A stretch of DNA of 9,823 bases from an uncultured Coriobacteriaceae bacterium (GCA_900544655.1 UQWE01000044.1:1-9823); one strand, 5' to 3'. Counted from the first letter of the stretch, positions 1 to 6,332 are shown. Numbers and translations: made by a program. The notes: a model not told the origin generated them from the sequence alone.

Positions 1-459
1 TGGCGGCGGCTCCACGCTCGAGCACACACGGCTCGTGGAGGCAAGCGCCTCGGGGATGCAGTTGATGAGACGACGGTCTGCGTCGCCGATGCCCTTGTGC
101 ACGAGGGCGGAATAACCGCCGAGGTAATCGATGCCGAGGGTCTCCGCTGCGCGGTCGAGCGCGTGCGCGAGCGGTACGAGGTCGACGTCCGGGCAGGCGG
201 CGGCAATCTGGGCGATGGGCGTTACGGAGACGCGCTTGTTGACGATGGGGATGCCATACTCGCGCTCGAGGTCCTCCGCGGTCTCCACGAGGTGCTCGGC
301 CTTGGTGGTGATGCGGTCATACACCTTGGTGCACATGCGGTCGAGGTTCTCGTCCGCGCAACCCATGAGCGAGATGCCCATGGTGATGGTGCGGATGTCG
401 AGGTGCTGCTCGGTCACCATGTTGAGTGTCTCGGCGACCTCTTCTGCAGTAATAGACAC
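1..459 (-). CDS. UPF0210 (PFL/DUF711) family protein, 3' end beyond window
   Basis: N-terminal 153 codons of a protein whose family is about 450 residues long; the rest lies beyond the left edge. Translated by hand on the minus strand from a GTG start at 459-457, with ribosome binding site AAGGGGA at 464-470. The reading shows family-typical blocks: LDIRTITMGISL (about residues 20-31), a KVYDRITTKAEHLVE segment, YGIPIVNKRVSVTPIA, then ALDRAAETLGIDYLGGYSALVHKG, and finally INCIPEAL followed by RVCSSV. These match the conserved N-terminal half of UPF0210 proteins as I remember them. The biochemical role of the family is not established. It often follows a small ACT-domain gene (UPF0237); none is visible here, and the upstream neighbour on this strand is the DegV gene, 296 nt away. 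Family call is confident, function unknown. Confidence 0.9.
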   Translation of the reverse strand, partial: MSITAEEVAETLNMVTEQHLDIRTITMGISLMGCADENLDRMCTKVYDRITTKAEHLVETAEDLEREYGIPIVNKRVSVTPIAQIAAACPDVDLVPLAHALDRAAETLGIDYLGGYSALVHKGIGDADRRLINCIPEALASTSRVCSSVEPPP

Positions 460-540
460 GATGTCCCCTTCGTTTGGCACGGACGTGCGGCGTGCGCTTT
501 CGGATGCGCTGGCCCAGCGCGCGCGGGCCTAATGCGCGCA

Positions 541-583
541 AATGTGCGATTTACACATTATGCACGAGTGCTAGGGGAGACAA
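541..583 (-). promoter_or_regulatory. Candidate promoter and overlapping inverted repeat upstream of the UPF0210 gene
   Basis: On the minus strand a TTGTCT (583-578) lies upstream of CATAAT (562-557, 5 of 6 matches to TATAAT). The spacer is 15 nt, which is short. Shifting the -10 to TAATGT gives 17 nt but a poorer box. A perfect 6-bp inverted repeat, AATGTG at 541-546 and CACATT at 554-559 with a 7-nt spacer, overlaps the -10. This would suit a repressor site. The leader to the GTG would be about 90 nt and contains a GC hairpin (GGCCC 511-515 with GGGCC 525-529). All inferred from sequence pattern only. Confidence 0.3.
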
Positions 584-685
584 TACCGAACGGTGCCGGT
601 GTTCGTTGGATTGTTACAGGCAGCGGAGCGTTTTGCGGCGTCGAGGCACTTTGTGGCCAGTGCCCTCGCAATCCTTGCATGTGGA

Positions 686-708
686 GGAGGCCGCTCGAGG
701 CGGCCTCC
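686..708 (-). terminator. Strong GC hairpin between the DegV and UPF0210 genes, possible terminator
   Basis: A perfect 9-bp stem, GGAGGCCGC (686-694) with GCGGCCTCC (700-708), and a 5-nt loop. It starts 48 nt beyond the DegV stop codon. Neither strand shows a run of T after the stem, so it is not a classical intrinsic terminator. It may still pause polymerase or protect the 3' end of the degV transcript. The rest of 460-755 holds only the candidate UPF0210 promoter region; I see no gene in it. Confidence 0.4.
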
Positions 709-755
709 GCATGAGTTCGGGGTGGTTTGGCTTTTGCCCGGGGCGAGGACGGACG

Positions 756-1622
756 CTAGAGCGTCAGGACGGGCTGGACGGCCATGCCAATGAGGCTGGG
801 ACCTGTGTGCACGACCAGGTCCGGCGAGAGGCTGGCCTTGACGATCTCACGGCAATTGGGAATCATCTCGCGAATCTTCTCGGAGAGCTCCTCCGTGCGA
901 GGCTCCGCCTTGGTGCAGCACACGGCACAGATGACCTGCGCGTATCCCTTCGCCTTCTCGGCAACGATGGCAAGCTCGCTGGCGAGGGCCTTCTCCCAGC
1001 CGCGGCACTTCTTGACGGTGACGTACTTGCCCTCTTCGTCACAGGTGAAGACGGGCTTGAGGTTAAGGACGCTGCCGAGGCGGTAGGTGGCCTCGTTGAT
1101 GCGGCCGCCGTGGCGCAGGTAGGAGAGCTCGCGCACGGTGAAATAGCCGTGGGTCTCCGCTGCGAGGGCCTCGAGCCTGCCCTGGAGCTCGTCGAAGGGG
1201 ATGCCCGCCTCGATCATGCGGACGGCTGCCATGACGGTGAGTCCCGCTATGACGCCTATGTTTTTGGTGTCAACGACCGCCACCGGGAAGTCTGGCATTT
1301 GGCTGGCGACGAGATGGACGGTGTGGTTGGTGGCAGAGAGGCCAGAGCTGATCGTCACGAAGACGGCTGCCTCGTAGCCATCGGCGCGCGCGGTCTCGAG
1401 AGCCTCCCGGATGTCCTTGGGGGAGGGGAGGCTCGTTGTGGGAATCTCCTCGGCGAAGCGGTCGATCACCTCGTCGGCGGTAATCTCCGAGCCGGAGCGA
1501 AAGCTGTCGCCGTTGGAGTAGTTGACTGCAAGCGACACAGTGCGCACGTCATGAGCCGCGGCGAAGTCCACCGGGGTGTCAGTGCCCGAATCCGTGATGA
1601 TGGCAATGCGCTGCTCGTTCAT
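756..1622 (-). CDS. DegV family protein (fatty-acid-binding)
   Basis: 288 residues, the usual DegV length. DegV/FakB proteins bind one fatty acid in a deep cleft between two alpha/beta domains. The FakB type hands it to the kinase FakA for phosphorylation and phospholipid synthesis. Visible motifs: ITDSGTD (9-15), the TS-x-PS loop as PTTSLPS (61-67), SSGLSAT (92-98), VDTK (117-120), YLRHGGRI (168-175) and a C-terminal HTGPSLIGM (272-280). The ATG at 1622-1620 was chosen because AGGGAG lies 6 nt upstream; a longer frame begins at 1670 but adds 16 residues that do not resemble the family. No fakA gene is in the window, so whether it serves a FakA kinase cannot be judged here. It is divergent from the DUF1836 gene. 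Family call is firm; the exact ligand is unknown. Confidence 0.93.
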   Translation of the reverse strand: MNEQRIAIITDSGTDTPVDFAAAHDVRTVSLAVNYSNGDSFRSGSEITADEVIDRFAEEIPTTSLPSPKDIREALETARADGYEAAVFVTISSGLSATNHTVHLVASQMPDFPVAVVDTKNIGVIAGLTVMAAVRMIEAGIPFDELQGRLEALAAETHGYFTVRELSYLRHGGRINEATYRLGSVLNLKPVFTCDEEGKYVTVKKCRGWEKALASELAIVAEKAKGYAQVICAVCCTKAEPRTEELSEKIREMIPNCREIVKASLSPDLVVHTGPSLIGMAVQPVLTL

Positions 1623-1718
1623 GCGGGGCTCCCTGTTAGGTGCGGTGCGACTGTTGCTCGTGCGATGCAAAGTCTCTCGGTCGAATCTTCGAGATTAGTG
1701 TATCTAGTTATGGATACT

Positions 1719-1761
1719 AGGATATGTCATTTTGATAATGTGTAAACTTGCGTCACAAGTT
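1719..1761 (-). promoter_or_regulatory. Candidate degV promoter with an inverted repeat at its -35
   Basis: On the minus strand TTTACA (1746-1741, 5 of 6 to TTGACA) and TATCCT (1724-1719, 4 of 6 to TATAAT) are 16 nt apart, in an AT-rich patch that stands out from the GC-rich surroundings. A perfect inverted repeat, AACTTG (1745-1750) and CAAGTT (1756-1761) with a 5-nt spacer, touches the -35 and lies between the two divergent genes. It could be an operator for the DUF1836 regulator. I found no convincing promoter for the plus-strand DUF1836 gene; TTGCGT and TACATT 18 nt apart (from 1748) is a weak option. Confidence 0.35.
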
Positions 1762-1825
1762 GGGTTGGACGTACATTTACCCACTGAACCCTGGGGAATT
1801 GGCTATTCAGACAAGGGGGCCGGCG

Positions 1826-2389
1826 ATGACTTTGCACGAGGATGACGTTCGCGATCTGCGCGAGCGCATGACGCGCGTCCACATCGCGCGGGTCGAGGAG
1901 ATGCCGCGCATAGAGCTCTATCTCGACCAGGTGCTCTCCTTCGTGTCCGAGAACCTCTCGTTCATGGCTCTTCCGGGCGAGGAACTCATCACGAGCTCTA
2001 TGGTCAACAATTACGTGAAGCAGCGCGTGATTCCAGCCCCGCAGCGTCGTCGCTACACTCGTCGCCATGTCGCCTCGCTCATCTTCGTGTGCACGCTGAA
2101 GCGTGTGCTTTCCATAAGCGAGGTCAAGACCCTGTATAACGTCTGCGTCGACCGCGGCGTGAACGTCGCTAGCACGTATGACGTACTCGTCGCCACGCTC
2201 GAGGAGACCCTCGCCCGCCGCTTTGCCGTTGACGATGACGAGCTCGCCATTCCCGCAACCCCGCACGTGCCGTTGACGGATGTTAACGGTGTCGAAGTCG
2301 CCCCCGACCTGTCGCGCCTCATGAGCGCCGCCGTCGAGGCTGTGGCGGATAAGGTCTACGTGGAGCAGACTCTTTCCCAGGTGAGGTAG
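1826..2389 (+). CDS. DUF1836 domain protein, MerR-like transcription regulator
   Basis: 187 residues. The central part is the DUF1836 signature: MPRIELYLDQV (26-36), then SSMVNNYVKQRVIP (57-70), QRRRYTRRHVASLIF (73-87) and LKRVLSISEVKTL (91-103). This order of a short helix-turn-helix, the NNYVK block and the Y-[ST]-R-x-x-[IVL] helix resembles the MerR DNA-binding fold, so a DNA-binding regulator is likely. The C-terminal third (about 130-187) is acidic and variable. The ATG at 1826 is chosen because AAGGGGG (1813-1819) precedes it at good distance; an upstream in-frame ATG at 1748 lies in non-coding-like sequence. It is transcribed away from degV and is the obvious candidate to regulate that gene or itself; this is inferred from position only. 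Confidence 0.85.
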   Translation: MTLHEDDVRDLRERMTRVHIARVEEMPRIELYLDQVLSFVSENLSFMALPGEELITSSMVNNYVKQRVIPAPQRRRYTRRHVASLIFVCTLKRVLSISEVKTLYNVCVDRGVNVASTYDVLVATLEETLARRFAVDDDELAIPATPHVPLTDVNGVEVAPDLSRLMSAAVEAVADKVYVEQTLSQVR

Positions 2390-2524
2390 GCACTGCCGAG
2401 GCGCTGGGCGTGGCTTTGGGTCTTGTAGGCGATATCGCGTGGGCCTCCGAGACCCAGGACACCGGACGACGTTCTGGTTCTCGTCGGGAAAGACCGTGAC
2501 GGTTCTTCTGCCCGTCTTGGTCAT
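2390..2524 (-). pseudogene. Possible frameshifted 5' relic of a gene divergent from fic
   Basis: On the minus strand GAGGAT (2534-2529) precedes an ATG at 2524-2522, mirroring the arrangement at the fic start. The first codons read MTKTGRRTVTVFPDENQNV. Of the 18 codons after the ATG, 15 end in G or C, as in genuine genes here. After about codon 19 the frame loses this character, and a +1 frame continues plausibly as LGLGGPRDIAYKTQSHAQRL and on to a stop at 2358-2356, inside the DUF1836 gene. In the 20 codons from PRD onward 16 end in G or C. I recognise no family. A plus-strand reading of the same bases also lacks early stops, so this is a suggestion rather than a firm call. Confidence 0.28.
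2417..2456 (+). other. Composite hairpin downstream of the DUF1836 gene
   Basis: TGGGTCT (2417-2423) pairs with AGACCCA (2450-2456). Inside it AGGC (2427-2430) pairs with GCCT (2443-2446), the two stems being separated by a symmetric 3x3 internal loop. The terminal loop is 12 nt. No T run follows on either strand, so it is not a clear terminator. It also falls inside the possible minus-strand coding relic, so the pairing may be incidental. Confidence 0.25.
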
Positions 2525-2526
2525 TA

Positions 2527-2601
2527 AATCCTCGCCACGAATGATATATCTCAGCCAAATCAGTAGAATATGGCTAGGATAATCTTCTATTGGCGAGGAT
2601 A
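2527..2601. promoter_or_regulatory. Nested palindromic operator at the fic start
   Basis: Four related 11-bp half-sites: AATCCTCGCCA (2527-2537) and TATCTCAGCCA (2547-2557) in one orientation, then TGGCTAGGATA (2571-2581) and TGGCGAGGATA (2591-2601) in the other. The outer pair matches at 10 of 11 positions and the inner pair at 9 of 11. Both pairs are centred exactly on 2564. Same-orientation sites are 20 bp apart, about two helix turns, which would place bound subunits on one face of the DNA. The intervening spacers are not conserved, so selection on the half-sites is implied. The last half-site contains the fic ribosome binding site. The likely binder is the winged helix of the Fic protein itself (inference). 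Confidence 0.6.
2541..2569 (+). promoter_or_regulatory. Candidate fic promoter inside the operator
   Basis: ATGATA (2541-2546, 4 of 6) and TAGAAT (2564-2569, 5 of 6) with a 17-nt spacer. One half-site lies in the spacer and another covers the expected transcription start near 2576. A protein bound there would block polymerase. The leader to the ATG at 2606 would be about 30 nt. Confidence 0.45.
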
Positions 2602-2605
2602 CTCT

Positions 2606-3649
2606 ATGGAACAGTTCGAGTACGGACGCATCTTGCAAGGGCTCATGACGCCTCGAGTCGTGTCTGCTCTGTGTGGGGTTCACGAGCATCGTGGGCGGCA
2701 ACGGATGTACGCTCAAACTCAGCCCCAGGAGCTCTTAAATCTGTGCGAGGTGGCTAAGATACAGTCGACGGGGGCGTCTAACCGCATTGAGAACATTTCG
2801 ACTACCGAGAAACGCCTTCGCGAGATCGTTGTCGAGGACGGTCAGCCCCGGAATCGGGATGAGCGAGAAATCGCTGGTTATCGTTATGTCCTCGATGAGA
2901 TACACCAAAGTCACGATGACATCCCTGTTACCCCGAACGTGATTCTGCAACTTCATCGCGATCTGTATCGCTACCTCGACGTTCTGCACGCCGGTAGGTA
3001 CAAGGACGCGGACAACCTTATTGCTGAGAGGGTTGACGGTAAGCTAGTCGCTCGCTTTAGGCCTACCAGCGCCGTCGCCACGCCTGGTGCGGTGGAGCGA
3101 ATCTGCAACGAGTACAAGGTGCAGATTGATTCTGGCGAGTTTGACCCTCTTCTCGTGAGCCTTGTCTTTGTATTTGACTTTGTGAGCATCCACCCATTCA
3201 ATGACGGCAATGGGCGAATGAGCAGACTGCTGACGCTTCTGCTCATGTACAAGAATGGCTATACCATAGGCAAGTACATCTCAATCGAGGCGGAGATTGA
3301 GTTGTCGAAGGAGACGTATTACGAGGCCCTTAGCGCTAGCTCGCTTGGCTGGGAGCGTGGGGAGAGCAATTATGAACCGTTTGTTCTCTACATGCTTGGC
3401 GTTGTTGCTGCTTGTTGCGCCAAACTCGATAAACGTATGGATATCGCGTCGACATCAGGTTCAAACGAAGAGGTCGTACGCGCGTATTTCGAGTCGCTGG
3501 TTAGTCCTGTGAGCAAGCGCGAGATTATGGACGACAATCCGGGCTTAAGTCAGCGAACGATTGAGAGAATCCTCGGGAGATTGCAGGAAGAGGGTCTTGT
3601 GGAGAAGACTGGTGCGGCACGATCTACCCGCTACAGGAGGGCGCGGTGA
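2606..3649 (+). CDS. Fic-family protein with C-terminal winged helix (putative AMPylase)
   Basis: 347 residues. Fic enzymes transfer AMP or another nucleotide moiety from a nucleotide to hydroxyl groups on target proteins. The full active-site motif is present: HPFNDGNGRMSR (196-207), with catalytic His196 and the phosphate-binding GNGR loop. SNRIEN (58-63) fits the inhibitory motif (S/T)xxxE(G/N) and lies before the Fic core, which makes this a class II, self-inhibited Fic; Glu62 would be the clamp residue. Residues 287-347 look like a winged helix (SKREIMDD, SQRTIERILGRLQEEGLV). The ATG at 2606 is preferred because AGGA (2596-2599) lies 6 nt upstream; an earlier ATG at 2570 falls inside the operator. 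Base composition is lower in GC than flanking genes (hand count 27 of 60 at 3241-3300 versus 38 of 60 at 4201-4260), a hint of transfer. No antitoxin gene is adjacent. Confidence 0.93.
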   Translation: MEQFEYGRILQGLMTPRVVSALCGVHEHRGRQRMYAQTQPQELLNLCEVAKIQSTGASNRIENISTTEKRLREIVVEDGQPRNRDEREIAGYRYVLDEIHQSHDDIPVTPNVILQLHRDLYRYLDVLHAGRYKDADNLIAERVDGKLVARFRPTSAVATPGAVERICNEYKVQIDSGEFDPLLVSLVFVFDFVSIHPFNDGNGRMSRLLTLLLMYKNGYTIGKYISIEAEIELSKETYYEALSASSLGWERGESNYEPFVLYMLGVVAACCAKLDKRMDIASTSGSNEEVVRAYFESLVSPVSKREIMDDNPGLSQRTIERILGRLQEEGLVEKTGAARSTRYRRAR

Positions 3650-3678
3650 CAATGGCGCTGGGATCAACTGTCACCGCG
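3642..3678 (+). terminator. Perfect inverted repeat over the fic stop codon, possible terminator
   Basis: CGCGGTGACA (3642-3651) and TGTCACCGCG (3669-3678) form a perfect 10-bp stem with a 17-nt loop. The left arm contains the fic stop codon TGA (3647-3649). No T run follows. It could act as a weak or bidirectional terminator, or as a protein-binding site for the promoter just downstream. Confidence 0.4.
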
Positions 3679-3696
3679 TCTCGTCCATCGAGCTAG

Positions 3697-3746
3697 TACA
3701 ATAAACCATTAGCGTAAAAGCGACAGATGCCCCCTCCGCGGGCGTC
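3697..3746 (+). promoter_or_regulatory. Candidate ppaC promoter -10 and leader hairpin
   Basis: TACAAT (3697-3702, 5 of 6 to TATAAT) is a good -10, but no convincing -35 lies 16-18 nt upstream, where the sequence is GC-rich. In the leader, GATGCCC (3726-3732) pairs with GGGCGTC (3740-3746), 7 bp with one G-U and a 7-nt loop. The stem ends 8 nt before the AAGGAG ribosome binding site (3755-3760). It may tune translation or message stability. Confidence 0.3.
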
Positions 3747-3765
3747 GCAGATAGAAGGAGTGTCA

Positions 3766-4692
3766 ATGAGCACGGTCTACGTCTTTGGTCACCAGAATCC
3801 CGACAACGATGCTATCATGAGCGCCGTCGTCCTGTCCCAGCTGCTCAACCAGGTGAACTACGACGGCAACGAGTACAAGGCCTGCACCCTCGGTGCGCTT
3901 CCGGCCGAGTCCGCTAAGCTTCTCGCCGAGGTCGGCATCGCCGAGCCCGAGCGGGTCAAGGGTGTCGAGGCTGGCCAGCTCGTCGTCCTGACTGACCACA
4001 ACGAGTCCAGCCAGTCCGTCGAGGGTCTGAAGGACGCCACCGTCCTGGGCGTCGTCGACCACCACCGCATCGGCGACTTCGAGACCACCGCTCCGCTCCA
4101 CTACATCGCGCTTCCCTGGGGCTCCAGCTGCACCATCGTCGCCAAGCTGTTCGAGGTCCTCGGCCAGGAGCTCACGGACGTCCAGGCGAAGCTCCTGCTC
4201 TCTGCCATGATGACCGACACCCTCATGCTCAAGAGCCCCACCACCACCGACGTCGACCGCGCCATCGCCGCCAAGCTTGGCGAGCAGCTCGGCGTCGACC
4301 CGGTCAAGTTTGGCATGGAGGTCTTCCTCTCCCGTCCGTCCGGCTCCTTCACCGCCGCCGAGATGGTCGGCAACGACATCAAGATGTTCGAGGTCGCGGG
4401 CCAGAAGCTCCTTATCGGCCAGTACGAGACGGTCGACAAGAGCCGCGCCCTCGGCATGATCGACGAGATTCGCGAGGCCATGCGCGCCTGCCAGGCCGCC
4501 AAGGGCGCCGAGGGCATCGTCCTTTGCCTGACCGACATCATGGAGGAGGGCTCCCAGGTTCTCTTCGAGGGCGAGACCGCCGTTGCCCAGAAGGGCCTCG
4601 GCATCGCCGACGAGCATGATGGTGTTTGGATGCCCGGCGTGCTCTCCCGTAAGAAGCAAGTTGCTGCCCCGATTCTCGCCGCCGCGGAGTAG
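3766..4692 (+). CDS. ppaC: Manganese-dependent family II inorganic pyrophosphatase
   Basis: 308 residues, the standard length of the form without CBS or DRTGG regulatory domains. It hydrolyses pyrophosphate to two phosphates in the cytoplasm, pulling biosynthetic reactions forward. DHH-family motifs are clear: GHQNPDNDAI (8-17), TDHNE (76-80), DHHR (98-101), SAMMTDT (146-152) and the C-terminal SRKKQ (294-298) that binds substrate. Metal ligands line up with the Bacillus enzyme: His9, Asp13, Asp15, Asp77, His99 and Asp151. Residue 14 is Asn where many members have Thr or Ser. The ATG at 3766 has AAGGAG five nt upstream. It is followed after 5 nt by nhaA, so the two are very likely co-transcribed. 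Codon use is strongly biased to C-ending codons, consistent with high expression. Confidence 0.96.
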   Translation: MSTVYVFGHQNPDNDAIMSAVVLSQLLNQVNYDGNEYKACTLGALPAESAKLLAEVGIAEPERVKGVEAGQLVVLTDHNESSQSVEGLKDATVLGVVDHHRIGDFETTAPLHYIALPWGSSCTIVAKLFEVLGQELTDVQAKLLLSAMMTDTLMLKSPTTTDVDRAIAAKLGEQLGVDPVKFGMEVFLSRPSGSFTAAEMVGNDIKMFEVAGQKLLIGQYETVDKSRALGMIDEIREAMRACQAAKGAEGIVLCLTDIMEEGSQVLFEGETAVAQKGLGIADEHDGVWMPGVLSRKKQVAAPILAAAE

Positions 4693-4697
4693 AAGAT

Positions 4698-6089
4698 ATG
4701 ACCCAGAGTCCGGAGCCCATCATCAATGAAGAGATCATCGCCGAGGAGGTGCAGGTTCGCCGCTTCGAGCGTAGGGATGCGCGTCAGGAGTTCACGTCTA
4801 ACGGCACCATCGCCGCCGCCGTGATGGTCCTCGCCGCCATCCTCGCCGTCATCGTCGCGAACACGCCTGCCTATGAGTTCGTCCACCACTTCTTCGAGAC
4901 GCCGATCGGCGTGTCCCTTGGTGGCGTGAGCGCGAGCCTCACGCTCGAGGAGTTCGTGAACGACTTCCTGATGGCGATATTCTTCCTTCTCGTGGGCATC
5001 GAACTCAAGTATGAGATGACCGTGGGCCAGCTGCGCCGGCCGCGCCAGGCGGCGCTTCCCATGCTCGCCGCCGTGGGTGGCGTGGCAGTGCCCTCCCTCA
5101 TCTACATCGCCCTGAACCTTGGAAAGGGCGGTGCGCCCCATGGCTGGGCCGTTCCGATGGCGACCGACATCGCCTTCGCTCTCGGCATCATGTCGCTGCT
5201 GGGTGACCGTGTGAAGCCGGCAACCAAGGTCTTCTTCTCGACCCTCGCGATCGCAGATGACATTCTCGCGATTATCGTGATTGCCGTCTTCTATGGCCAG
5301 ATGCCGAGCATCCCGTGGCTTGCCGCGGCGCTTGGCTGCATCGTCGTGCTCGCGGCGCTGCACCGCATGCGCGCATATGTCGCTCGCTGGTACATCATCG
5401 TGGGCCTTGTCCTGTGGGTATGTATGTTCAACTCTGGTATCCACGCGACGCTCGCCGGTGTCATCCTGGCCTTGTTCCTGCCTGCCAAGTCTGATATCCG
5501 TCTTGACGCGCTGCATGACTGGCTGGGCGATAAGGCAACTCTCCTCGACGATGTCTATGACGAGGAGTCCCACGTCCTTGGCCAGCACGATTTCACGGAG
5601 AAGGCTCGTAGCGTCGAGCGCGTCATGCATCGGGTGGCGCCGCCGCTGCTCCGCGTCGAAAGTGCCATTTCGACGTTTGTCAACTTTGGCATTCTGCCGC
5701 TGTTTGCCTTTGTGAACGCGCAGGTCTGCCTTGTTGGCGCAGACCCTTCGGCTATCATCGCCGACCCCGTGACACGCGGCGTCTTCCTGGGTGCGTTCTT
5801 GGGTAAGCCGATTGGCATCATCGGTGTGACCTTCCTGCTGGTGAAGATTGGTTTCGCCAAGCTGCCGAAGGGCGTCGACTGGAAGCAGATCGTCGGCGTG
5901 GGCCTCATGGGTGGTCTTGGCTTCACGATGTCCATCCTCATCGCGGGTCTTGCGTTCGTGAGCGAGGCCGAGGTGCTTGCGGCCAAGTGCGCCATTCTTG
6001 CGTGTTCTGTCGCGAGTGCCTCCGTGGGCAGCGCCTTCATCCTTGCCGCGACCAAGAAGCCCGTCGAGCCTGAGGCTGACGAGGATTAA
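4698..6089 (+). CDS. nhaA: NhaA family Na+/H+ antiporter
   Basis: 463 residues, longer than the 388 of E. coli NhaA. This inner-membrane antiporter exchanges cytoplasmic Na+ or Li+ for protons in pH and salt homeostasis. Key motifs: ATDIAFALG (155-163; Thr156 and Asp157 match Thr132 and Asp133 of E. coli), LAIADDILAI (183-192; Asp187 and Asp188 match the ion-binding pair Asp163 and Asp164), SGIHATLAGVI (246-256), FGILPLFAFVNA (330-341), LGKPIGI (368-374; Lys370 matches Lys300) and GGLGFTMSI (405-413). About 12 hydrophobic segments are visible. Extra length comes from a charged 33-residue N-terminus, a hydrophilic insert around 264-315 (also found in many non-enteric NhaA) and a short acidic C-tail. 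GGAG (4686-4689), inside the last codons of ppaC, serves as ribosome binding site, so translation is probably coupled. Confidence 0.96.
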   Translation: MTQSPEPIINEEIIAEEVQVRRFERRDARQEFTSNGTIAAAVMVLAAILAVIVANTPAYEFVHHFFETPIGVSLGGVSASLTLEEFVNDFLMAIFFLLVGIELKYEMTVGQLRRPRQAALPMLAAVGGVAVPSLIYIALNLGKGGAPHGWAVPMATDIAFALGIMSLLGDRVKPATKVFFSTLAIADDILAIIVIAVFYGQMPSIPWLAAALGCIVVLAALHRMRAYVARWYIIVGLVLWVCMFNSGIHATLAGVILALFLPAKSDIRLDALHDWLGDKATLLDDVYDEESHVLGQHDFTEKARSVERVMHRVAPPLLRVESAISTFVNFGILPLFAFVNAQVCLVGADPSAIIADPVTRGVFLGAFLGKPIGIIGVTFLLVKIGFAKLPKGVDWKQIVGVGLMGGLGFTMSILIAGLAFVSEAEVLAAKCAILACSVASASVGSAFILAATKKPVEPEADED

Positions 6090-6142
6090 GAGCCACGAGC
6101 GTGTCGGACGGCTAAGCGCCGGATGACTTGGTATGGCGTGCG

Positions 6143-6177
6143 GGCGGGTCTTCCAACCACGGAGGACCCGCCTTTTT
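6143..6177 (+). terminator. Intrinsic terminator of the ppaC-nhaA operon
   Basis: A 12-bp stem, GGCGGGTCTTCC (6143-6154) with GGAGGACCCGCC (6161-6172), one G-U pair and a 6-nt loop, followed at once by TTTTT (6173-6177). This is a classical Rho-independent terminator, 53 nt after the nhaA stop. The stretch from 6178 to the next gene at 6333 shows no gene or clear signal. Confidence 0.93.
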
Positions 6178-6332
6178 ATGTGCTGAACCCGCGATGGCCG
6201 CGCTAGACCGACGCGTTCGTGGCATGCGATGTGCCCTCGATGGGGTTAACGTGTCTGAGCTGACGGCTGGCGGTGCACGTGGTGTGCCTGCGACGTCCGC
6301 GGTGGTGGTTGCGTCGCTCTTAGGGCGTCGCG

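Noticed and set aside
1700..1724. A second copy of the fic operator upstream of degV, because CTAGGATA occurs at 1717-1724
   Set aside because: Only eight bases match one half-site. The TGG is displaced by three bases and no symmetric partner with the right spacing is present.
474..1745. A 423-codon plus-strand open frame across the degV region
   Set aside because: It is the complement of the DegV gene and of the non-coding stretch before it; no motif and no ribosome binding site.
4101..5630. A 509-codon open frame on the minus strand opposite ppaC and nhaA, and a 298-codon frame at 3763-4659
   Set aside because: Both are shadows. High GC at third positions removes stop codons on the opposite strand. 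The proteins are rich in His, Asp and Arg with no family motifs, while the plus-strand products are unmistakable.
6310..6332. Terminator for the small acidic protein gene
   Set aside because: The repeated GCGTCGC is a direct repeat, not an inverted one, and no T run follows on the minus strand.
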